DNA of 12,683 nt, taken from the NCBI GenBank assembly GCA_947036575.1, contig CAMQSH010000044.1, positions 1 through 12,683 on the forward strand. The letters are read 5' to 3'. Positions 7,459-12,683 of the stretch are shown piece by piece. Both the position numbers and the translations under genes were made by a program. Below the pieces are notes generated by a model. It had not been told where the DNA came from and ran no database searches. It saw only the letters and a list, made by a program, of their open reading frames with translations. Numbering within the stretch: position 1 is the first letter of the stretch; each line of letters begins with the position of its first letter. The stretch comes from an uncultured Brevinema sp. Its GTDB lineage: Bacteria > Spirochaetota > Brevinematia > Brevinematales > Brevinemataceae.

Positions 7459-7935
7459 ATGACAGAACAAGAATTATATCAAATAGTTAGTCAAACAATT
7501 GAGGAATTATCAAAAGATACTAAAAAAAAAGATGACTTAGACTTAGACTTAGCAATGGATATTGCAAAAGCATGTATTCAAAAAGCTCAAGAAATTAATT
7601 TAAAAGCAACCATAGCAATTTGTGACCAACATGGAAATACTATTCTGTTTTATCGCATGGAAGGATCTTTACTCATAAGCTCTGAAGTTGCTCCTAAAAA
7701 AGCTTACACCGCTGCATCGCTTAATAAGAGCACAGCTGAATTAAAAAATTTTATGGATGAATATGCCTACCATTTAGATAAATCTACAGAAGGTCGTTTA
7801 GTATTTTTTGCTGGGGGATTACCCATTAGAATAGATAATAAACTCATAGGTGGATTAGGAGTTAGTGGTGGACTTCCAGAGGAAGATCAAGAAATAGCTT
7901 TATATGGATTAAAATCTATCGCTTTATCAGAATAA
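7459..7935 (+). CDS. HbpS/GlcG-family protein equivalent to the PduO C-terminal domain, with targeting helix
   Basis: This 158-residue protein is a stand-alone version of the C-terminal domain of PduO (DUF336; haem-binding in characterised members). The body, from about residue 30, has AIAICDQHGNTILFYRMEGSLL, APKKAYTAASLNKST and the glycine-rich end FFAGGLPIR...GGLGVSGG that defines the family. The N-terminal cobalamin adenosyltransferase domain of PduO is absent. In its place residues 1-19 form an amphipathic helix (MTEQELYQIVSQTIEELSK) and an acidic-lysine linker, the same design as on PduD and PduE. That points to transport into the microcompartment. AAAGGA eight bases before the ATG supports the start. 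A redox, haem or cobalamin-handling role is likely but not proven; which one cannot be read from the sequence. Confidence 0.87.
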   Translation: MTEQELYQIVSQTIEELSKDTKKKDDLDLDLAMDIAKACIQKAQEINLKATIAICDQHGNTILFYRMEGSLLISSEVAPKKAYTAASLNKSTAELKNFMDEYAYHLDKSTEGRLVFFAGGLPIRIDNKLIGGLGVSGGLPEEDQEIALYGLKSIALSE

Positions 7936-7952
7936 ATATCAGGGATAAGATT

Positions 7953-9353
7953 ATGGATCAAAAAGAATTAGAAAACATTGTGAAAAAAATTATTTGTACC
8001 GTATTGTCAGATGAATCATCAAATAATATTATCATTGGTAACAGTAATGGAGTTTTTAGTAGTATGAATGAAGCTGTTGAAGCAGCTCATAAAGCTCAAC
8101 AAATTTACAGAGAATATTCTTTAGAACAACGTAAAAAAATTGTAGAAGGTATAAGATTAGGACTTAGACCCTACGTAGAAGAATGTGCTAAACGAGCAGT
8201 AGAAGAATCTAAAATGGGTCGTTATGAAGATAAAATCCAAAAAAACACTCTTGTATTGGATAAAACCCCTGGAGTAGAAGATCTTTGTACGGGAGCTTTT
8301 ACAGGAGATAATGGTCTCACTTTGGTAGAACTATCTCCTTTTGGTGTTATTGGATCTATTACTCCTGTTGCAAATCCTACAGAAACAGTAATTTGTAATA
8401 CCTTGGGTATGCTAGCGGGTGGTAATACAGTTGTATTTTGTCCTCACCCTAGTACTATTAATACTTCTGTATGGCTCATTAAACTGATTAATCAGTTAGG
8501 AATAGAAGCAGGCGCTCCTTTAAATATTATAACTACAGTAGATAGGGCTACCTTAGCATTACTTGATGAGATGATGATACATCCTAAAATAAACATACTT
8601 TGTATTACCGGTGGTACTCCTATTGTTAGAAAAGGATTAGCTAGTGGTAAAAAAACTATTGGTGCAGGATCAGGGAATCCTCCTGTTATTGTAGATGAAA
8701 CAGCAGATATAGAACAAGCGGCAAAAGATATTTTCAATGGAGCATCCTTTGATAATAATATGCCATGTATTGCTGAAAAAGTCGTTTTAGTAGTAGAAGC
8801 TGTAGCAGATTACCTAATGTTTTGTTTAGAAAAAGAAAATGTATTCAAAGTGACAAATCTAGAAGATCTTAAAAAATTAGAAAAAACAGTTTTAACCGAA
8901 AAAGGTACTATTCATAAAGATTTTGTAGGTAAAAACGCTTTACATATTTTACAAAAATCAGGAATAGCTTGTAATTATGATCCTCGTCTTATTATTGTAG
9001 AAACTTCAAAAGATCATTTGTTTGCTGTAGAAGAATTGATGATGCCAATTTTACCAATTGTTTATTGTAAAGATTTCAGAGAAGCACTAGAAAATGCTAT
9101 TATTTTAGAAAATGATTTTAAACATTCTGCTATGATGCACTCTAAAAATGTAGACCGTCTGACAGAAGCTGCAAGAAAAATCCAAACAACTATTTTTGTG
9201 AAAAATGCCTCTTCTTATGCTGGAATAGGTCTTGGTGGCGAAGGATATACATCCTTTACTATTGCTGGACCTACAGGAGAAGGATTAACCTCTCCAAAGA
9301 ATTTTGTGCGCACACGTCGTTGTGTTCTTAAAAACGGTTTTTATATACGTTAA
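7953..9353 (+). CDS. pduP: PduP, CoA-acylating propionaldehyde dehydrogenase
   Basis: This 466-residue enzyme oxidises the toxic aldehyde from diol dehydratase to propionyl-CoA with NAD+ and CoA. Residues 1-19 (MDQKELENIVKKIICTVLS) form the amphipathic targeting helix known to be needed for PduP encapsulation. The aldehyde dehydrogenase fold follows: SPFGVIGSITPVANPTE, NTLGMLAGGNTVVFCPHPS, ITGGTPIVRKGLASGKK, GAGSGNPPVIVDETADI and the catalytic loop FDNNMPCIAEK with the nucleophile Cys272. The end has SSYAGIGLGGEGYTSFTIAGPTGEG. Family length is about 464. It follows the HbpS-like gene by 17 bases and is the last intact gene of the operon. EutE is the close relative, but the pdu context decides the name. 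Confidence 0.95.
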   Translation: MDQKELENIVKKIICTVLSDESSNNIIIGNSNGVFSSMNEAVEAAHKAQQIYREYSLEQRKKIVEGIRLGLRPYVEECAKRAVEESKMGRYEDKIQKNTLVLDKTPGVEDLCTGAFTGDNGLTLVELSPFGVIGSITPVANPTETVICNTLGMLAGGNTVVFCPHPSTINTSVWLIKLINQLGIEAGAPLNIITTVDRATLALLDEMMIHPKINILCITGGTPIVRKGLASGKKTIGAGSGNPPVIVDETADIEQAAKDIFNGASFDNNMPCIAEKVVLVVEAVADYLMFCLEKENVFKVTNLEDLKKLEKTVLTEKGTIHKDFVGKNALHILQKSGIACNYDPRLIIVETSKDHLFAVEELMMPILPIVYCKDFREALENAIILENDFKHSAMMHSKNVDRLTEAARKIQTTIFVKNASSYAGIGLGGEGYTSFTIAGPTGEGLTSPKNFVRTRRCVLKNGFYIR

Positions 9354-9380
9354 TTTAGATAAAAAATAATAGGAGAATAA

Positions 9381-9500
9381 TTATTCAATTATTAGAAATG
9401 ATTCTATATTTACTAATGTAACCCCTTCTCTATTATCAATAATTTTAACTGTTTTAACATTATCTCCAATTGAAGTCACATATTTCCATACATCTATCAT
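9381..9500 (-). pseudogene. Short coding-like fragment, unrecognised
   Basis: The minus strand reads a 39-codon frame from ATG 9500 (MIDVWKYVTSIG...VNIESFLIIE, stop 9381-9383) with protein-like composition but no ribosome binding site. A better start, ATG at 9543 with GAGGA eight bases or so upstream, begins MLILSVL in a different frame. A single one-base slip near 9520 would join the two into a roughly 50-residue product with a hydrophobic start. I do not recognise it. It may be a frameshifted small gene or the tail of a lost gene. Confidence 0.35.
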
Positions 9501-9599
9501 TGTAGATATTATTGCTAAGAACGGATAGTATTAACATCGGAGAATCCTCATTATTCTAATTTAGTTTATATTAAAACCTATATCTATAAATAATCAATC

Positions 9600-9640
9600 A
9601 AAAAAAAGCAATCCTACCCAAAAATTAATAGGGTAGGATT
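9600..9640 (-). terminator. Intrinsic terminator of the surface-protein gene
   Basis: On the plus strand AATCCTACCC (9610-9619) pairs perfectly with GGGTAGGATT (9631-9640) around an 11-base loop. On the minus strand the stem is followed by GC and then eight T residues (A-run 9600-9607), a classical terminator 25 bases past the stop at 9665. In the plus direction the T-run is poor, but the stem may also catch pdu read-through. Confidence 0.88.
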
Positions 9641-9646
9641 ACTTTA

Positions 9647-9673
9647 ATCCTGTAATTTTAGATTTTATATCAA
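9647..9673. repeat. 27-base direct repeat, copy 1 (3' end of the surface-protein gene)
   Basis: It is identical to 10339-10365 at 26 of 27 positions (the sixth or seventh base differs, T here and C there). This copy overlaps the last codons and stop of the surface-protein gene and its 3' flank. Confidence 0.85.
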
Positions 9674-10231
9674 TCTATAGCCAATAGAAAAATTAATCAT
9701 ATATGCTTTGATAGGGGCTATCTCAAAAAAAGGTATTGTCAAGCTATGCTTCATATAAAAGTATACATTATTATCAAATACTATCTTTTAAAGCCTAATG
9801 GCAATAGCATCTCTACTCCACCAGCTAGACCTACAATATCATGTTCTTTATCTTCAAAAAATTGAACATCCATACCTATCCCTAATATATATATAAAATA
9901 GTTATAGTTACTTTTGGTATCTCCAAAAGCCATATTGAAAAATCTCATATTTCCATCAAATCCTATAGGTATAGCTGGTTGATAACCACTACTGACAAGA
10001 AATGACATCGTAAATTGAAATAACTCTAATGAAAAAATATAAGAAATAAAATCCCACTCTATTCCAAAAATAGCTGTCCCACCTATATTTACATTATTAA
10101 ATTTTACATCATTTACAAATATAGTATCTCCTATATTAAAACCAAGCTCAACATAAGATTGCCCCAATACATGGATCTTTAGCTATAATTGGACTAGCTA
10201 TCATTATTAATACTAATAAGTATTTTTTCAT
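9665..10231 (-). pseudogene. Secreted outer-membrane-type beta-barrel protein gene, broken by two compensating frameshifts
   Basis: From ATG 10231, after a good AAGGAG (10239-10244), the gene starts with a signal peptide, MKKYLLVLIMIASPIIA, then KDPCIG. At GGGG (about 10170) the frame shifts; one G fewer gives IGQSYVELGFNIGDTIFVN and the long middle part (about 130 codons). At AAAA (about 9785) it shifts back; one A more gives GFKKIVFDNNVYFYMKHSL and the end SIGYRLI with a stop at 9665. The span is 567 bases, exactly 189 codons. Alternating hydrophobic/polar strands and glycine-aromatic turns fit a small outer-membrane barrel of the kind spirochaetes carry. I do not recognise the family. Both breaks lie in short homopolymers, so assembly error is possible, but the eight pdu genes nearby have none. 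Confidence 0.75.
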
Positions 10232-10262
10232 TTTCAATCTCCTTATTATTTATCAATAAAAT

Positions 10263-10290
10263 ATTATACATTATTAAATCAAAAAATCAA
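10263..10290 (-). promoter_or_regulatory. Promoter of the surface-protein gene
   Basis: On the minus strand TTGATT (10290-10285) and TATAAT (10268-10263) are 16 bases apart, preceded by a TG at the -10 box, with the start codon 31 bases further on. A sound sigma70-type promoter for the surface-protein gene. Confidence 0.65.
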
Positions 10291-10338
10291 TTATTTTGCA
10301 GTGTTTTTCTAGGCAAATTCTTGATATTAGTTATTTTG

Positions 10339-10365
10339 ATCCTGCAATTTTAGATTTTATATCAA
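10339..10365. repeat. 27-base direct repeat, copy 2 (probable remnant of a lost paralogue)
   Basis: It nearly matches 9647-9673 and shows looser similarity for about 15 bases on the coding side. In copy 1 this sequence is the very end of the surface-protein gene. Here it has no gene attached, so it may be the tail of a tandem paralogue removed by deletion. Confidence 0.7.
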
Positions 10366-10390
10366 ATTTACAGAACAATAATTTTAATTC

Positions 10391-10828
10391 CTATTGAATC
10401 AATAAATATTGTTCTACTTCTCTAATATCTAAAAACTTAACTTTTGTATTAGAGAATTCTTGATAGCATTCTTTAATATATACAGCTTGTACCATAGGAC
10501 AACTTTTATCCTTATTCTTATGAAGGTAAATTTCTAAATCTTCAATAGTTACAAAAATTTTGTAAGATTTTCTCCCTTGACTATTCAAAATTTCGTAAAT
10601 ACCACAAGGTTTCTTATTTGTAAAATCCGCAGCTCTCAAATATAGTTTGGCAATATCCAAAGATTTAAAAGGAAAATTCCAACGCTGTCTATGTTTCTCA
10701 TCTTTATTTATACACAGACACCTACCACAAGTTCCACATACATATTGCAGATGTTTTTCCAAGCAATTTTTTGGGTTTAATAAAGGTGTTATGTGATCTT
10801 TTTCACTGTAACATTCTATACATTCCAT
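10391..10828 (-). CDS. Conserved cysteine-rich (zinc-ribbon-like) protein of unknown function
   Basis: This 145-residue cytoplasmic protein has no signal peptide or membrane segment. The N-terminus carries a likely metal site: Cys3-x2-Cys6, Cys22, His26, Cys31-x2-Cys34-x2-Cys37-x-Cys39. It is followed by a conserved-looking block RWNFPFKSLDIAKLYLRAAD (48-67) and CGIYEI...GRKSYKIF. I believe similar small proteins occur in low-GC anaerobes and streptococci as unnamed conserved proteins, but no function is known to me. It starts 34 bases after the ABC ATPase with a modest AGGA, so it may be co-transcribed with the transporter. A zinc-binding nucleic acid or protein adaptor is possible but unproven. 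Confidence 0.8.
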   Translation of the reverse strand: MECIECYSEKDHITPLLNPKNCLEKHLQYVCGTCGRCLCINKDEKHRQRWNFPFKSLDIAKLYLRAADFTNKKPCGIYEILNSQGRKSYKIFVTIEDLEIYLHKNKDKSCPMVQAVYIKECYQEFSNTKVKFLDIREVEQYLLIQ

Positions 10829-10862
10829 ACAAAATCCTATATTTTTATTATCAAAAAATTTA

Positions 10863-11591
10863 TTAATGATTTAACACTTTATCTAAAAAGTCTTTGGTAC
10901 GGGTTTCTTTAGGGTTTACGAATAACTCTTTTGAAGGAGCGTCCTCTAGGATATTTCCCTCATCCATAAATAAAGTACGAGAAGAGATATTAGCCGCAAA
11001 TCCCATTTCATGTGTTACCACAAGCATAGTCATGCCCTCTTGGGCGAGGTCTCTCATTACATCTAACACTTCTTTGACCATTTCTGGATCTAAGGCAGAG
11101 GTAGGTTCGTCAAATAACATAATATGTGGTTCCATCGCCAAAGCCCTAGCAATCGCTATACGCTGTTTTTGACCACCAGAAAGTTTATTCGGGTATTCAT
11201 TGATTTTATCACTAAGCCCTACTCTTTCTAAAAGAATTTTTGATTTCTCTAAAATCTTATAATTAGGTATATTTTTTACCAAACGAGGAGCAAGAGCTAA
11301 ATTTTCTAATACTGTTTTGTGAGGGAAAAGATTAAAGTGTTGAAACACCATTCCTACATTTTTACGAATTTCATTGATATCTACTATAGGATCACTAATA
11401 TCAATATCTTCAATATAAATATGTCCTTGTTCAAAATCTTCAAGTTTGTTAATACAACGTAATAAAGTGGATTTACCACTACCAGAAGGACCTATAATGG
11501 ATATCACTTCTCCTTTGGCGATTTGTGTGGAGACACCTTTTAGAACAAGTAAATCTCCATAACTTTTATATAAATTTTTTATTTTAATCAC
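10863..11591 (-). CDS. Polar amino acid ABC transporter ATP-binding protein (GlnQ family)
   Basis: This 242-residue ATPase drives uptake of a polar amino acid, energising the neighbouring permease on the inner face of the membrane. Walker A is GPSGSGKST (34-42), the Q-loop lies in GMVFQHFNLFPH, the signature is LSGGQ (137-141), Walker B is IMLFDEP with Asp161/Glu162, and the switch histidine is His194 in VVTHEMGFA. FQHFNLFPH...TVLEN and THEMGFA are typical of the GlnQ/HisP/ArtP group. The start is GTG 11591; it overlaps the permease end by eight bases (GTGATTAA, both start and stop), so the two are translationally coupled. Substrate cannot be told from this subunit; no binding protein lies in the window. 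Confidence 0.95.
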   Translation of the reverse strand: MIKIKNLYKSYGDLLVLKGVSTQIAKGEVISIIGPSGSGKSTLLRCINKLEDFEQGHIYIEDIDISDPIVDINEIRKNVGMVFQHFNLFPHKTVLENLALAPRLVKNIPNYKILEKSKILLERVGLSDKINEYPNKLSGGQKQRIAIARALAMEPHIMLFDEPTSALDPEMVKEVLDVMRDLAQEGMTMLVVTHEMGFAANISSRTLFMDEGNILEDAPSKELFVNPKETRTKDFLDKVLNH

Positions 11592-12279
11592 TGGCTTTAA
11601 AACTCTCTTCTATTTTTCTCATAAATTTAGTAAATGTTGCTATCAACACTAAGTAAATAATTCCTACTAATAATAATGGTTCTATCCCTCTATATGTTTG
11701 ACTAGTAATAATATTAGCGGAACGCAGTAAATCTATACCTCCGATAAACCCCACAACTGAAGTCTCCTTAATAAGAGTAATAAATTCATTGACTAAAGTA
11801 GGTAGTATTTTTTTAACTACTTGAGGCATGATAACCTCTTTCATAGCCATCGGATAAGTCATCCCCAAGGCTCTAGCAGCATCCATTTGCCCCTTATCCA
11901 AATTGCTTACGCCTGCACGGATGATTTCAGCTACATAAGCCCCCGAGTTTAACCCAAAGGTAATTCCAGCAACAAAGAAGATTGGAACATCTCTCAATAT
12001 TCCTACAAATACTAAGTTTGCTAGTATCATTAATTGGACTACTACAGGAGTGCCTCGAAAAAGATCAATATATCCTGTCGCAAATATATTAAAAGGATTG
12101 CACTTAGTATTTGGTATGGTAAAGGTTGATAACCTCATTAAGGCAAGTATAACCCCTAATACTACTCCTAGTATTGTTGAAAAAAATGTAACCCCAAGGG
12201 AAAATGATAGCCCTTGTATAATGTATTTATAACGTTCTCCATCTATAAACACATGTTTTAGTAATTCTAAATATTCCAT
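11584..12279 (-). CDS. Polar amino acid ABC transporter permease (HisM/GlnP family)
   Basis: This 231-residue inner-membrane protein forms the transport channel as a dimer. Hydrophobic segments lie at about 22-48, 78-96, 100-120, 165-185 and 201-220. FRGTPVVVQL (74-83) and the EAA loop DAARALGMTYPMAMKEVIMPQ (133-153), which docks on the ATPase, are diagnostic of the His/Glu/Gln/Arg permease family. ITLIKETSVVG follows as expected. AAGGA precedes the ATG at 12279 by eight bases. It is the first gene of its transcript, under the promoter at 12327-12356. The usual extracellular binding protein is missing next to it, so it is probably encoded elsewhere or beyond the window. Confidence 0.95.
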   Translation of the reverse strand: MEYLELLKHVFIDGERYKYIIQGLSFSLGVTFFSTILGVVLGVILALMRLSTFTIPNTKCNPFNIFATGYIDLFRGTPVVVQLMILANLVFVGILRDVPIFFVAGITFGLNSGAYVAEIIRAGVSNLDKGQMDAARALGMTYPMAMKEVIMPQVVKKILPTLVNEFITLIKETSVVGFIGGIDLLRSANIITSQTYRGIEPLLLVGIIYLVLIATFTKFMRKIEESFKASD

Positions 12280-12326
12280 GATAGTCCTTGTTTTTTAATC
12301 TAAATCAAATTGTAAATGATCTCTTT

Positions 12327-12356
12327 ATTGTACCATGATTCTCAAAATTTTGTCAA
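12327..12356 (-). promoter_or_regulatory. Promoter of the amino acid transporter operon
   Basis: On the minus strand a perfect TTGACA (12356-12351) and TACAAT (12332-12327) are separated by 18 bases, 48 bases before the permease ATG. It is the best promoter match in the window. Confidence 0.82.
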
Positions 12357-12398
12357 TGAAATTTATTAAAATACATAATAATCCTTATAAATACCCAT

Positions 12399-12432
12399 AA
12401 AAAAACACCACCTCGATATGAGATGGTGTTTT
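12399..12432 (-). terminator. Intrinsic terminator upstream of the transporter operon
   Basis: ACACCACCTC (12405-12414) pairs with GAGATGGTGT (12420-12429) around GATAT with one mismatch, and A/T pairs extend the stem. On the minus strand it ends in seven T residues (A-run 12399-12405). It would end transcription from the right and insulate the transporter promoter. Confidence 0.85.
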
Positions 12433-12458
12433 ATCATTATTTATATAGTATAATAGAT

Positions 12459-12620
12459 TTAATATCTTTTTAACAAAATATCTCCTTTTGAAGCTGGTTT
12501 GCTATACTGTGAAGTTTTTTTAGGCGTACTTATACATAGATACTGTAATATCCTAGTAATAGCAGCATATCTAGTTTGAGTAGTACCGTCTACATCTACA
12601 TAAGTAAATTTATATGATGC
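12459..12620 (-). pseudogene. Start-less coding fragment, 53 codons, between two terminators
   Basis: The minus strand reads ASYKFTYVDVDGTTQTRYAA, then ITRILQYLCIST and a basic Ser/Lys-rich tail ending KGDILLKRY, stop at 12459-12461. Composition is protein-like, but there is no ATG, GTG or TTG in frame; a TAG lies right before the first codon and a perfect hairpin right before that. It looks like the C-terminal part of a gene that lost its start. I do not recognise the family. Confidence 0.4.
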
Positions 12621-12622
12621 CT

Positions 12623-12654
12623 AAAAAGCACCCTAAATTAATAGGGTGCTTTTT
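12623..12654 (-). terminator. Perfect 12-bp bidirectional terminator hairpin
   Basis: AAAAAGCACCCT (12623-12634) pairs perfectly with AGGGTGCTTTTT (12643-12654) around an 8-base loop. Both strands give a run of five T residues. It most likely ends a minus-strand gene lying to the right of the window. Confidence 0.85.
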
Positions 12655-12683
12655 ACATGATTAGTTAGATAGTTATTGAGCTT

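Larger units (their letters stand above)
9354..9664. other. Spacer between the convergent pdu operon and the surface-protein gene
   Basis: It contains a perfect 12-base AT palindrome (GAATAATTATTC, 9375-9386), a small minus-strand coding fragment and the bidirectional hairpin at 9610-9640 (both listed separately). I see no strong terminator directly after pduP, so pdu transcripts may run on to the 9610-9640 hairpin. Confidence 0.6.

Noticed and set aside
8492..8737. 81-codon minus-strand frame inside pduP
   Set aside because: Shadow of pduP; composition follows the coding strand and there is no start signal.
9375..9386. AT palindrome as terminator of the pdu operon
   Set aside because: It is only 12 bases, all weak pairs except the ends, with no loop and no T-run, so it would not be stable as an RNA hairpin.
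10894..11172. 92-codon plus-strand frame inside the ABC ATPase gene, and 12050-12232 inside the permease gene
   Set aside because: Antisense shadows of clear ABC transporter genes.

Overview
The window comes from an AT-rich, probably anaerobic, Gram-negative-type (diderm) bacterium. The low-GC codon use, a small secreted beta-barrel-like protein and a B12-dependent diol dehydratase operon would fit a host-associated spirochaete or fusobacterium. That taxonomic guess is inference; nothing here fixes the species.

Positions 1-1467 hold no intact gene. They do hold what looks like gene wreckage around a divergent control region. On the minus strand (about 244-527, perhaps up to 814) the fragments read in order like the DNA-binding half of an AraC-family activator, the family of the usual pdu regulator PocR. 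On the plus strand (1240-1436), just before pduB, lies a decayed PduA-type microcompartment shell gene, with a good promoter-like sequence ahead of it (1170-1197).

Positions 1468-9353 are one plus-strand operon of eight intact genes: pduB (trimeric shell protein), pduC, pduD and pduE (the three subunits of coenzyme B12-dependent diol dehydratase), pduG and pduH (its reactivating factor), a stand-alone HbpS/GlcG-like protein matching the C-terminal domain of PduO, and pduP (CoA-acylating propionaldehyde dehydrogenase). Together they would convert 1,2-propanediol (or glycerol) to propionaldehyde (or 3-hydroxypropionaldehyde) and then to the acyl-CoA inside a microcompartment. PduB, PduD, PduE, the HbpS-like protein and PduP all begin with the same kind of short amphipathic helix that targets or tethers cargo. 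No intact hexameric shell protein, adenosyltransferase, PduL, PduQ or PduW lies in the window.

Positions 9354-10390 are again degraded: a tiny fragment, a terminator, a secreted outer-membrane-type gene with two compensating frameshifts (9665-10231) and a short repeat that looks like the tail of a lost paralogue. Positions 10391-12279 hold a minus-strand set: a polar amino acid ABC permease and its ATPase, overlapping by 8 bases, then a conserved cysteine-rich protein. A clear promoter lies at 12327-12356. The right end holds two terminators that flank a start-less coding fragment.

The overall picture is a complete enzymatic core for diol use embedded in a locus whose regulator, hexameric shell gene and neighbouring surface-protein genes are decaying.
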